From Roseofilum acuticapitatum BLCC-M154 (lineage in GTDB: Bacteria; Cyanobacteriota; Cyanobacteriia; Cyanobacteriales; Desertifilaceae), in contig NZ_JAQOSP010000024.1 in assembly GCF_030068475.1 (NCBI RefSeq), positions 1-42,726 of the forward strand: a DNA stretch of 42,726 nt, read 5' to 3'. A program made the translations under genes and the position numbers. The notes under the pieces were generated by a model. The model saw nothing but the letters and a program-made list of their open reading frames with translations. It searched no databases and was not told the DNA's origin. Positions 33,990 to 42,372 of the stretch are shown here, in pieces. How positions within the stretch are numbered: the stretch's first letter is position 1; each line of letters opens with the position of its first letter.

Positions 33990-34240
33990 CGTAATAATAA
34001 ATCGTACTCTGCATGTGTCCCAATCCAAAACCACACTACATCAGTATCTTTCTCTACAGCTAAAGCACGGTAATGAATTCCTACTCGCACTGACCAGAAT
34101 GGGCCCACCTTCTTGAAATGTAGTGACGGATAGCGAGAATCTTGTTTTAGCAACTCGTAACAACGATCGGCAAGTTCTTGAATCTCACGTGGTAACTGTC
34201 GATAGTGATACCAAAAGTCAGGAGTTGCACGATATTTCAT
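33986..34240 (-). CDS. RelE/ParE-family toxin
   Basis: An 84-residue protein starting MKYRATPDFWYHYRQLPREI with LHFKKVGPFWSVRVGIHYRA in the centre and a C-terminal WIGTHAEYDLLL, the pattern of RelE/HigB-type mRNA interferases. Start at ATG 34240, which overlaps the antitoxin stop by four bases; its own stop overlaps the vWA start by four. So antitoxin, toxin and vWA genes are translationally linked. Confidence 0.85.
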   Translation of the reverse strand: MKYRATPDFWYHYRQLPREIQELADRCYELLKQDSRYPSLHFKKVGPFWSVRVGIHYRALAVEKDTDVVWFWIGTHAEYDLLLR

Positions 34241-34437
34241 AGATCGGTACAACGCCCTTCCTGTAGATGTTGCAATGCTTTCTCAGCGAGTCCATCAAGC
34301 TTACCTGCCGCTACATCTTCTTCAAACTGACGATCCCAAATCTCTGCATCAAACTCTGCAAACCAAGCTCTAAAAGCAGCTAAGTCTTCCGCAGGTAATT
34401 GACTAACAACTTGTTCAGCTTCTTTCAATGTACTCAT
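34237..34437 (-). CDS. Antitoxin of the RelE-type module
   Basis: A 66-residue acidic helical protein, MSTLKEAEQVVSQLPAEDLA ... FDAEIWDRQFEEDVAAGKLD, a pattern seen in small antitoxins that precede RelE toxins in cyanobacteria. No HTH is obvious. ATGA overlap with the toxin gene. Confidence 0.82.
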   Translation of the reverse strand: MSTLKEAEQVVSQLPAEDLAAFRAWFAEFDAEIWDRQFEEDVAAGKLDGLAEKALQHLQEGRCTDL

Positions 34438-34488
34438 AATTAGTGCAAAAGCTAAATTTTTATTGAGATAATTTTACTATACCTTTAT

Positions 34489-35109
34489 CTAAATAGTTTT
34501 GGCGGCAAAAATCTCTGCGGCGCTCAGTTGAAATTCCGGGAAGGCCAAAGACTCAATCTTCTCATTTCCGGTGAACAGCGTTACCTGATACTCCCCATCC
34601 ACCAGTTGGTAAACCGAGAGCGTCGGTTGTTTGGGATTGCCAATAAACCTGCGGCCACCTAAACCCAGATAATCGACAATCCAGTATTCGGGGATACCCA
34701 TCAGTTCGTAGTCCCCGACCTTCCTCAGATAATCATCTTGCCAGTTTGTACTGACGACCTCGATCGCCAGTCGGACGGAATCTCCCTTGGTAATAATCGA
34801 TTCTTGCTGCCAACGGGGTTCCTCCGCCAGTTGCGCTTTATTGAGGACAATAAGATCGGGTTGGTAACCGGATTCGCCATCAATTGGTTTCAGCAAGCAA
34901 TCGCCGGGAATTGTACAAGGGTATTGCGATCGCCGAATTTCAAAATGGAGTTCGCCCGCAATAAAACCGATAACGTTAGAATGTTCCCCAGTTGCTAAAG
35001 GCATTTTGACGATCGCTCCATTGCGTAGCTCGTATTTATCAATCGAGTTTTCTGGATACCAGTCCACAAATTCATCGAACGATACGGGGGTTGTTAGAGT
35101 TGCAATCAT
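34489..35109 (-). CDS. Uma2 family endonuclease (DUF820)
   Basis: A 206-residue Uma2 protein with YQPDLIVLNK and RLAIEVVSTNWQDDYLRKVG as the active-site parts and [20 protein letters not shown]. It resembles the gene at 15353-15958. It lies between the MoxR and the antitoxin genes on the same strand, as part of cargo separating MoxR from vWA. Confidence 0.9.
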   Translation of the reverse strand: MIATLTTPVSFDEFVDWYPENSIDKYELRNGAIVKMPLATGEHSNVIGFIAGELHFEIRRSQYPCTIPGDCLLKPIDGESGYQPDLIVLNKAQLAEEPRWQQESIITKGDSVRLAIEVVSTNWQDDYLRKVGDYELMGIPEYWIVDYLGLGGRRFIGNPKQPTLSVYQLVDGEYQVTLFTGNEKIESLAFPEFQLSAAEIFAAKTI

Positions 35110-35142
35110 AGTTATTCAGGATGAGAGATTAAAAGAGGTTGA

Positions 35143-35175
35143 AGAAACCCGGTTTCTTGGAGAAACCGGGTTTCT
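35143..35175. repeat. Tandem 15-bp palindromes (AGAAACCSGGTTTCT)
   Basis: AGAAACCCGGTTTCT (35143-35157) and AGAAACCGGGTTTCT (35161-35175), each internally palindromic and together able to form a larger hairpin. This is a repeat type common in cyanobacterial genomes. Confidence 0.85.
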
Positions 35176-35201
35176 GGCGGTTTCTGGCGAAGGATTGGGG
35201 T

Positions 35202-36287
35202 TCAAACCTGAATCGCCTCTAAATACTCCGACAAGAAGTCAATCAGATCCATCGATTCAGCGACAAAACCCATGGCATCGCTAAATTTGGGGCTTTGAAC
35301 CAGGGAGGAAAAATGGGCGATCGCCTCCTGCTGTTTGGCTTTGGCGAGATGCTGGAGGTATTTCAACAGATTCTTGCGGGCCTGATCGGCTTTATTTTCC
35401 GGGCAATGGCCCGAATTTAGCCAGAGTAAAACCCGTTCATTTAAACTCGCAAAGTCCTGAATTTCCAGGTCTTTAAGCTGCTTGGAATACTTAGAAAATT
35501 GTAACAACAGTTGCTCCGGTTCCAAACCCCGTTGGTTAGCCAAGCTTTGGCGAAATGCGAGACTAGCATGAGTCCCCACCATACCGGCGATCAGTTTGAA
35601 ATGAATGTCTTGCAGATCTTTATGGTTGCCAACAAAATCCGCCACTTTCACCCAAGCGCGGCGATCGGGGGTTTTGACTAGACCGGCAGTGGCGATCGCC
35701 GTATCCGCATCCAGATTATCACCATCGAGATATTCTGGATGCTGTTGGATAAAGGTTAACACCCGCGAATCAATATCGCGATCGGCAGCCCAGAGTAGCC
35801 AATCTTCCACCGTCGGCGCAAACTCGTAGAGGTTAAACCGGGATACCAGGGCCGGATCGAGTTCGGTTAGTTGATATTCTTCTCCCCCATTCACCGCAGC
35901 AATGACAATACTGCCAGGGGGTAAGGCTTTACCGGCTAAGGTTTTGTTCAGGGTGAGGTCTTGAACCGCCTGCAAAATTTCGGGACGGGCGCGGTTCAGC
36001 TCGTCTAGGAAGAGTACCACGGGGCGATCGGCTTCAGGCCACCAGTAGGGGGGTAAAAACACCGATCGCCCGGTTTTCTCATCTTTATGCAACAAGCCAA
36101 TCAAATCCCCCGGATCGCTCATCTGACCCAAAAAGAAGGGGATAACAGGCAGATTTTGGCGCTGACGGTAGAAATGGCTAATAATTTCTGATTTACCAAT
36201 ACCATGCTTTCCCACCAGAAGAATATTTTGCTCCGGTGGGGTGAGTTCCAGCACTTGATAGAGTTCGCGAGCATCAATACGAATCAT
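35202..36287 (-). CDS. MoxR-like AAA+ ATPase
   Basis: A 361-residue AAA+ protein. Walker A is GKHGIGKS (26-33) and Walker B VVLFLDELNRA (90-100); IVIAAVNGG is sensor 1 and LDPALVSRFNLYEF carries the arginine-finger region. MoxR ATPases act as chaperones with vWA partners in metal insertion or complex activation. The vWA gene is 1.2 kb downstream on the same strand, separated by Uma2 and TA genes. Start at ATG 36287. Confidence 0.93.
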   Translation of the reverse strand: MIRIDARELYQVLELTPPEQNILLVGKHGIGKSEIISHFYRQRQNLPVIPFFLGQMSDPGDLIGLLHKDEKTGRSVFLPPYWWPEADRPVVLFLDELNRARPEILQAVQDLTLNKTLAGKALPPGSIVIAAVNGGEEYQLTELDPALVSRFNLYEFAPTVEDWLLWAADRDIDSRVLTFIQQHPEYLDGDNLDADTAIATAGLVKTPDRRAWVKVADFVGNHKDLQDIHFKLIAGMVGTHASLAFRQSLANQRGLEPEQLLLQFSKYSKQLKDLEIQDFASLNERVLLWLNSGHCPENKADQARKNLLKYLQHLAKAKQQEAIAHFSSLVQSPKFSDAMGFVAESMDLIDFLSEYLEAIQV

Positions 36288-36311
36288 TTAACCAATAATA
36301 ATAAACTCTTG

Positions 36312-36385
36312 GGAGTGCGTAGCGTGTCCGCAGGACAAACATCTTGCTCACGAGAGAAAGGCAGCGAGCGAGACGCTCGCACTCC
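36312..36385. repeat. MITE-like repeat, family C, copy 1
   Basis: Terminal inverted repeats GGAGTGCG and CGCACTCC. The interior contains GTAGCGTGTCCGCAGGACAA, which recurs in reverse complement in 42137-42217. It fills the gap between the MoxR gene and the gene upstream of it. Confidence 0.82.
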
Positions 36386-36475
36386 TTCAACTCTAATTGA
36401 TCTGTATTTTAAAACCCCTACAAGATTAGCTCCCGTGGGAGTTCATTGTTAATTGTTAATTGTTCATTGATTTTA

Positions 36476-37201
36476 CTACAAATCCTCATGACGAATCCAG
36501 CCAGACCAGCCATAACGACGCTTGAGACGGGTGGTAAAGCGAACACCACTATTGTAAGTCTCGCGAAGAGTTTGAATGGCGGGTCGTAATTTGGGTAATA
36601 CTTCTTTGAACTGGTTAAAGGGAATCAGAATGGCAAAGTAGTCTTGGTCAGACAGACGAATCATTAGCTTAAGCTTAATGCTATCGACTTCGGTGGCAAA
36701 GTCAAATTTATCTTCTTTGGCAATTTTCCGCACCTGAGCTAAGATGGCTTGCACTTTCAAGTCTTTCTGTTTTTTGCGCTTGGCAGCTTGGGCTTTTTGC
36801 CGGTCAACGCGCTGTAAAAAAGCTTTTACTAGGGAGACGACTTCACTGATATCGGAAACGGGGGCCGGCGATCGCTGATATCCTAAGTCTACCCAGAGCT
36901 GTTGCTCCGGACTCACAAGCAGATGTAAATGGGTATCGTGGTGATACCAGCGCTCTTTTGATTGTTCGAGCAGAATACAACAACAGACCCTATGGCTGGG
37001 GATTTGCTCTGCACTTGACCCGGTTTGAGAACGACGGAGATCATAACAGGTATCATGGCGCTTGACCCCAGCGAGAGGCTCAACTCGCGCTAAAAAGTCT
37101 TCCGCCAGCGCTTGGGCCTGTTCGGGGTCAACAGTGAGGGGGTTTTCCCCTGATATATTCTCCCGCAGGAGCTTTTGCATACTCCGTAATGTGATGGACA
37201 T
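36476..37201 (-). CDS. Hypothetical protein upstream of MoxR
   Basis: A 241-residue basic protein with no recognised domain. The N-terminal half contains several Cys and His residues (KRHDTCYDLRRSQTG, HRVCCCILLEQSK, HHDTHLHLL), a charged Lys-rich helix follows (RQKAQAAKRKKQKDLKVQ), and the C-terminal part has RLSDQDYFAILIPFNQFKEV. It lies 188 bp upstream of MoxR and 69 bp downstream of the PD-(D/E)XK-like gene on the same strand. It may be an adaptor of the MoxR-vWA set; this is inferred from position only. Confidence 0.65.
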   Translation of the reverse strand: MSITLRSMQKLLRENISGENPLTVDPEQAQALAEDFLARVEPLAGVKRHDTCYDLRRSQTGSSAEQIPSHRVCCCILLEQSKERWYHHDTHLHLLVSPEQQLWVDLGYQRSPAPVSDISEVVSLVKAFLQRVDRQKAQAAKRKKQKDLKVQAILAQVRKIAKEDKFDFATEVDSIKLKLMIRLSDQDYFAILIPFNQFKEVLPKLRPAIQTLRETYNSGVRFTTRLKRRYGWSGWIRHEDL

Positions 37202-37270
37202 AATCTCAACGACCTTCCTTAGCTGACATTCGGTAAGATTGCGTTCTTCACCAACCCACCCTTAATGATA

Positions 37271-37900
37271 TCAACTGGCGATCGCTCCTGGTGTTTGCAG
37301 CGTAATGCCAAATAGAATAGCGATAACTTTGGCCAAATCATTCGGTACACCGTAGGTATTGATATCTTTTTGAATCAACTTTTGCTGGCGATAAAACAGA
37401 CCAAATTTCCAAGTATCTCCTGTCGTCACCGCTCCGTAGAGACAATCTACAGGAGCATCAACCCACTGGTCTAGGGCAATCAGTTCTACCGCAAGCTGGG
37501 TAAATCCTTTCCCCAGATCGGCATTTTTCGCTTCAATAATGACAACGTTTTGATGCGCGGGAATAAAATAATCCACATTTCCCTTCAATTGGTTACTCAC
37601 CTGGATCGAATACTCAATTTTGAGGGGCGACTGAATAAACTTGCAGACCGTTTTCAGCACGGGAAAAATGAGCGATTCTCGACGGGCAATTTCTGAGGTG
37701 GGATTGACTAATGCCAAGTTTTCTGTCAATTCATGGATCAGTGGGGTCGGGTCTAGAGGTTGTTGTTCTGGCAGTTGGAGAGAAGTGGATTGGAACGCCA
37801 CCCCAAATTCAGCTAGGATATCGGCGGTGTCAAAGGGTAGGGCGGCATATTGGCTAAAGCTGTAACTTGCGGCAGGATCAAGAATTGAAGGTTTTGCCAT
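37271..37900 (-). CDS. PD-(D/E)XK nuclease-like protein
   Basis: A 209-residue protein with the same motif set as the gene at 29471-30085: RRESLIFPVLKTV (Glu75), GNVDYFIPAHQNVVIIEAKN (Asp110, Glu123, Lys125) and LYGAVTTGDTWKFGLF. No methylase or helicase is nearby. It is the first gene of the minus-strand run that leads to MoxR and vWA. Confidence 0.75.
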   Translation of the reverse strand: MAKPSILDPAASYSFSQYAALPFDTADILAEFGVAFQSTSLQLPEQQPLDPTPLIHELTENLALVNPTSEIARRESLIFPVLKTVCKFIQSPLKIEYSIQVSNQLKGNVDYFIPAHQNVVIIEAKNADLGKGFTQLAVELIALDQWVDAPVDCLYGAVTTGDTWKFGLFYRQQKLIQKDINTYGVPNDLAKVIAILFGITLQTPGAIAS

Positions 37901-38077
37901 CGCTTTACTCCAGCAGCTTCAAAGTTGTCCCTGAATTTTACAAAAATGTTGATTATATTGTCAACTTAATAAACCTTTACAAAATCTTAACCTTGAGTAG
38001 ATTTACTGTAACTTGAGATACAACAAAAGTGCAGAGGATAAGTCAATAATCATCATCACGATTGAGGAGGATTGCCT

Positions 38078-38518
38078 GTGAATGCTGCTGAACAAGCAAA
38101 AAACTTTGAAGTCGCCAGCCAAATCGCTACGGCTATCAACCTTTTTAAGTCCCAATTCCCCGATGTGCGGGTGGATATGAAGCCTTGGATGAATGACCCC
38201 GATACCCAAGAATGGGTTGATCCGGACTCCATCGATCTGGGTTTCCATTTTCCCGGTTTTAGTCGATCTCTCCAAAGTCGTTCTCTGTTGATCCAAATTC
38301 GCTTTCATCGAGATCCCCTAGACAATGCTCATCGGGCTATTGGTATTGAAGTGACTGGATATAGCCACCAAGGGCAACAATGGCGATTCTCCACGGTGGA
38401 AAATTGGCGCTTTGAAGGGGAAACCCAACCTAACCCCGACATGGAAAATAAGTTAAAGCACTTTTGCCGTCAAACTTTAGCTCTCTTTAATGGAGAAGGA
38501 GAACGGCGCACGGCATAA
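38078..38518 (+). CDS. Conserved hypothetical protein, GTG start
   Basis: A 146-residue soluble protein starting at GTG 38078, seven bases after GAGGAGG; a TTG at 38072 is too close to that site. The sequence has VDMKPWMNDPDTQEWVDPDS and RSLLIQIRFHRDPL, with no recognised domain; similar proteins seem to be confined to cyanobacteria. It precedes fba by 139 bp on the same strand. Confidence 0.75.
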   Translation: MNAAEQAKNFEVASQIATAINLFKSQFPDVRVDMKPWMNDPDTQEWVDPDSIDLGFHFPGFSRSLQSRSLLIQIRFHRDPLDNAHRAIGIEVTGYSHQGQQWRFSTVENWRFEGETQPNPDMENKLKHFCRQTLALFNGEGERRTA

Positions 38519-38657
38519 AAAGAAAAACCGATGATCGTAGCAAGATCCCGGTTTGATTTCCTAAAATCCCAAAAATATCTTAATATTGTTTCAAGACTGG
38601 ATTTGTCATTAGACAACTTGCTGATAACCATAACCATCTTAGGAGGACAAGTATAGT

Positions 38658-39737
38658 ATGGCCCTCGTACCCATGCGACTTCTGCTCGATCACGCAGCCG
38701 AAAACAATTACGGTATCCCAGCATACAACGTAAACAACATGGAGCAAATTCTGGCGATCATGGAAGCTGCCCATGAAGCCGATAGCCCTGTAATTCTGCA
38801 AGCTTCCCGTGGTGCTAGAAAATATGCCGGTGAGAACTTCCTCCGTCACCTGATTCAAGCCGCAGTGGAAACCTATCCCCATATTCCCATTGCTATGCAC
38901 CAAGATCATGGGAATGCTCCTGACACCTGCTATACCGCGATGCGCTATGGTTTCACTAGCGTGATGATGGATGGTTCCTTAGAGGCGGATGCGAAAACTC
39001 CCGCTACCTTTGAATATAACGTTAGCGTTACGGCTGAAGTTGTTAAAGTGGCTCATTCCATTGGTGTGAGCGTTGAAGGCGAACTCGGTTGCTTAGGTTC
39101 CCTAGAAACCGGAATGGGTGATAAAGAAGATGGTCATGGGTTTGAAGGAAAACTCTCTCACGATCAATTATTAACCGATCCCGATGAAGCGGTTCAATTT
39201 GTAGAACAAACTCAAGTAGACGCTTTAGCCGTAGCTATTGGAACTAGCCATGGTGCGTACAAATTCACCCGTAAACCCACCGGTGAAATCCTGGCCATTA
39301 GCCGCATTGAAGAAATCCACAAGCGTCTGCCTAACACTCACTTAGTGATGCATGGTTCTTCTTCCGTACCCGAAGATTTAATTGCCATCATCAACCAATA
39401 CGGTGGTAGCATCCCTGAAACCTACGGTGTACCCGTGGAAGAAATTCAGAAGGGAATCAAGAGTGGCGTGCGTAAAGTTAATATCGATACCGACAACCGG
39501 TTAGCGATCACGGCGGCTATCCGTGAAGCGGCGGCTCAAGATCCGTCTAACTTCGATCCTCGTCACTTCATGAAGCCTTCTATCAAGTACATGAAACAAG
39601 TCTGCTTGGATCGTTATCAACAGTTCTGGACTGCCGGTAATGCCAGTAAGATCAAGCAAGATAGCTTAGATGTCTATGCGGTTAAATATAGCAAAGGTGA
39701 ATTAGACGCAACCACTAAAGAAGTCGCTGCTGTTTAA
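38658..39737 (+). CDS. fba: Fructose-bisphosphate aldolase, class II
   Basis: A 359-residue zinc-dependent aldolase of glycolysis and the Calvin cycle. [17 protein letters not shown] carries the catalytic Asp and zinc-binding His; [20 protein letters not shown] is the class II signature and [10 protein letters not shown] another zinc-binding His. Ribosome-binding site AGGAGG about 11 bases upstream. The length and C terminus fit the Calvin-cycle type. A terminator follows. Confidence 0.97.
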   Translation: MALVPMRLLLDHAAENNYGIPAYNVNNMEQILAIMEAAHEADSPVILQASRGARKYAGENFLRHLIQAAVETYPHIPIAMHQDHGNAPDTCYTAMRYGFTSVMMDGSLEADAKTPATFEYNVSVTAEVVKVAHSIGVSVEGELGCLGSLETGMGDKEDGHGFEGKLSHDQLLTDPDEAVQFVEQTQVDALAVAIGTSHGAYKFTRKPTGEILAISRIEEIHKRLPNTHLVMHGSSSVPEDLIAIINQYGGSIPETYGVPVEEIQKGIKSGVRKVNIDTDNRLAITAAIREAAAQDPSNFDPRHFMKPSIKYMKQVCLDRYQQFWTAGNASKIKQDSLDVYAVKYSKGELDATTKEVAAV

Positions 39738-39794
39738 TTTTTCTTGAGCATTTGCTCTTCGTTTGTTCCTAACTGTTCACTGATATTGTTGATG

Positions 39795-39824
39795 GGGATG
39801 AATCTTCGGGTTCATCCCTTTTTT
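39795..39824 (+). terminator. Rho-independent terminator after fba
   Basis: GGGATGAA (39795-39802) pairs with TTCATCCC (39811-39818) around an eight-base loop that contains TTCG, followed by six T. Confidence 0.92.
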
Positions 39825-39873
39825 GGTTGAGTCCTATACATAATAATTAAAGTCATTATCAATTCAGCCATTT

Positions 39874-41928
39874 ATGCAGCATCTTCCGACCTGGGTTGCA
39901 GCCAACCCAATCGCCTCATTTACTCTGTTGCTGTTTGCCAGCTTAACGGTTCCTCCCCTAGTGGAGCGCCTGAAACTGCCGGGACTTGTCGGACTGCTCC
40001 TGGCTGGCGTAATTCTTGGCCCCTATGGTCTGCAATTGCTCAACCCGGAGACGGAAACGGTCAAACTTCTATCGGACATTGGGAAAATTTACTTAATGTT
40101 TGTGGCGGGTCTAGAGATCGACCGGGCGGCTTTTCGCGAAACTCGAAATCGCTCCCTGAAGTTTGGATTGACTACATTTTTAGTCCCACTCATTGCGGGA
40201 ACGCTGGTCGGACAAGTCTTTGGATTTGGCTTAAATGCCTCTTTACTGATCGGATCGCTTTTAGCTTCCCATACCCTGTTGGCTTATCCCTTGATCCAAC
40301 AATTTGGAGTGGTGCGAAATCCGGCGATCGCCGTTACTGTAGGGGCAACCATTTTCACAGATGTGAGCGCTCTCTTGGTTTTGGCGATTTGTGTCTCGAT
40401 CCATCAAGGACAATTTTCATGGGTGGGTTTAATCCTACAACTGGTTTCCCTCGCCATTTATGCGGCTGCCGTTCTCATCGGTTTAGATCGGCTGGGTCGG
40501 GAATACTTTCAACGCACGGGAAATGAAGAGGGCAATCAATTTTTATTTGTGCTTCTGTCCCTATTTCTAGCTTCAGTAGGGACTCAAGTTATTCAAATTG
40601 AAAACATTGTGGGGGCATTTCTAGCTGGACTAGCGGTTAGTGATGTTCTCGGCCATGGCCCGGTAAAAGAAAAGGTGGAATTTGTTGGCGCAGTGCTGTT
40701 TATTCCTTTCTTTTTTGTCTGTATGGGGTTGCTGATTGATATTCAGACTTTTCTCTACACTTTAGGGAATGAGCCAATGTTGGCGATCGCGATCGTAGGC
40801 TCTTTAATCGGCAGTAAATTTATTGCGGCTTGGATAGTTAAAGGAGTCGATCGCTACACTTGGATCGAAACCCTTACCATGTGGTCTCTTTCTTTACCGC
40901 AAGTAGCCGCAACCCTAGCTGCCGCCTTAGTGGGATTTCAGGTGGGACTGCTGACTGAACCGGTTTTTAATAGTGTGATTGTGTTGATGTTGGTGACTGC
41001 GATCTTAGGCCCGGTGTTAACGGAACGCTTTGCTAAACAGTTAATGATTTCTGGAGATGGAGCTACCTCTAAGGATCTCCAGAGATCTAATAATCGATTT
41101 TCTACGGATCGCCCTCTGGCGATCCTTGTCCCTGTCAATAACCCTGCGACAGAACCCAATCTGATGACGATGGCGGGTTTGCTGGTTCAACAGCAGGGGG
41201 GGCGGGTGATGCCTTTGGCGATCGCCCAAACTTCTAGCACTCTCAACGATCCTCGATTTCTAGAAAGCTTATCCCGAAAGCGTTCTGTCCTCCAACAAGC
41301 AGCCGAACACAGCTTAAATTTAGGAGTAGAAACCCAACCCTTATTGCGTATCGATCTCGATATTGCTTTAGGCATTTGTCATGCTGCTAAAGAACAGGAA
41401 GCCGATCTCGTGTTAATGGGATATGGGGACATTACCACCCTACAAGCCCGGTTGTTAGGGAATATCATCGATCAAGTATTTCAGAGTAGCCCTTCTCCTG
41501 TGGCTGTGATGCGACTGTTAGCCGCTCCTAAGCTGCTCAGTCGCATTTTGGTCTTTATCTGGGATATCTCACCCCATACTCTTAAGTTAATTGCCTTTGC
41601 TCAGTCCATTGCTACGGCTAATCAAGGCAATATTACCCTTAAATATTTGATTTCTGCTAGCACTCCCCCAGAGAAGCAAGGGGAATTTGAGCTACAGTTG
41701 CGCCAACATCTGGTATTTGGGTTGGAAGAGGAATATCATCAGATCGAGATTGAGGCGATCGTTAATACCCATCCAGCTACGGTTATCCTGGAGACTGCCC
41801 ACAACTTTGACTTAATTATCCTCAATGCCAAAGATATCCATCCGGGTAAAGGATTAATCCTCAATGATTGGGCAACTCCGATTATTCAGGGACTCGACTG
41901 CTCAATGATATTATTCTCCAATCCCTAA
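39874..41928 (+). CDS. CPA2-type Na+(K+)/H+ antiporter with USP-like C-terminal region
   Basis: A 684-residue membrane protein. Residues 1-390 hold about 12 helices of a Kef/NapA-type antiporter; GATIFTDVSALLVLAI carries the conserved Asp in helix 5/6 (the family often has a DD or ND pair; here T-D). IENIVGAFLAGLAVSD is the second half-helix. Residues about 410-560 and 565-684 form a soluble tail resembling two universal-stress-protein folds (RPLAILVPVNNPATEPN; ADLVLMGYGD; SPVAVMRL). It likely sits in the plasma or thylakoid membrane. Start at ATG 39874. Confidence 0.88.
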   Translation: MQHLPTWVAANPIASFTLLLFASLTVPPLVERLKLPGLVGLLLAGVILGPYGLQLLNPETETVKLLSDIGKIYLMFVAGLEIDRAAFRETRNRSLKFGLTTFLVPLIAGTLVGQVFGFGLNASLLIGSLLASHTLLAYPLIQQFGVVRNPAIAVTVGATIFTDVSALLVLAICVSIHQGQFSWVGLILQLVSLAIYAAAVLIGLDRLGREYFQRTGNEEGNQFLFVLLSLFLASVGTQVIQIENIVGAFLAGLAVSDVLGHGPVKEKVEFVGAVLFIPFFFVCMGLLIDIQTFLYTLGNEPMLAIAIVGSLIGSKFIAAWIVKGVDRYTWIETLTMWSLSLPQVAATLAAALVGFQVGLLTEPVFNSVIVLMLVTAILGPVLTERFAKQLMISGDGATSKDLQRSNNRFSTDRPLAILVPVNNPATEPNLMTMAGLLVQQQGGRVMPLAIAQTSSTLNDPRFLESLSRKRSVLQQAAEHSLNLGVETQPLLRIDLDIALGICHAAKEQEADLVLMGYGDITTLQARLLGNIIDQVFQSSPSPVAVMRLLAAPKLLSRILVFIWDISPHTLKLIAFAQSIATANQGNITLKYLISASTPPEKQGEFELQLRQHLVFGLEEEYHQIEIEAIVNTHPATVILETAHNFDLIILNAKDIHPGKGLILNDWATPIIQGLDCSMILFSNP

Positions 41929-42017
41929 TACAGGGCTTTGTGCTGGGGTGATGGGGGAAGGTAGCCGTAGATCCCAGTATTAACACCGTAGTGCCGTGAC
42001 ACAGCTAAAAATGTGCG

Positions 42018-42079
42018 GGTGGGTTAGGCGGCTAAAACCTAGACTGTGACAGCAATCTATCAATCCGCCGTAACCCACC
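42018..42079. repeat. Palindromic repeat (GGTGGGTTA ends)
   Basis: GGTGGGTTA (42018-42026) and TAACCCACC (42071-42079) are exact inverse repeats; the inner GGCGG and CCGCC extend pairing. A repeat type common in cyanobacteria. Confidence 0.8.
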
Positions 42080-42136
42080 ATTTTAGGGTTGTCAAGGCAG
42101 TAGTGAACTGTTTCAGCTAATTTGATGCATTTAAGA

Positions 42137-42217
42137 GGAGTGCGAGCATCTTGCTCGCTGTTGTTTTCCCTAGGGAGCGAGACGTTTGTCCTGCGGACAC
42201 GCTACGCTACGCACTCC
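42137..42217. repeat. MITE-like repeat, family C, copy 2
   Basis: GGAGTGCG and GCACTCC ends, interior GTTTGTCCTGCGGACACGCT. Inverse orientation to 36312-36385. Confidence 0.82.
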
Positions 42218-42254
42218 GGGAAACCTATTGCCCTATTTTAGTTGAAACAATCCA

Positions 42255-42278
42255 GTAGGGTCGGCCGTTCGCCCCTAC
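42255..42278. repeat. Dispersed palindrome, family A, shortened copy 3
   Basis: GTAGGGTCGGCCGTTCGCCC plus CTAC; it keeps the right arm of 3360-3387 and 28590-28617 but has lost part of the left arm. Confidence 0.6.
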
Positions 42279-42317
42279 AACTATGTCTCATTACCGGAAA
42301 TTTGGGTTTAGAGCAAC

Positions 42318-42330
42318 GCCCTTCTAGGGC
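42318..42330 (+). mobile_element. Possible left-end hairpin of an IS200/IS605-type element
   Basis: GCCCT/AGGGC with a three-base loop, 43 bp before the tnpB start. IS605-family ends carry short subterminal hairpins. Too small to be certain. Confidence 0.25.
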
Positions 42331-42372
42331 GGCTTTATATTTATCCGCAACAATGTGTTATAAAATAATGTC

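Larger units (their letters stand above)
41929..42372. other. Repeat-rich intergenic gap
   Basis: 444 bp without a gene. It holds three different dispersed repeats (42018-42079, 42137-42217, 42255-42278) and a short hairpin at 42318-42330 upstream of the tnpB start. Confidence 0.7.
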
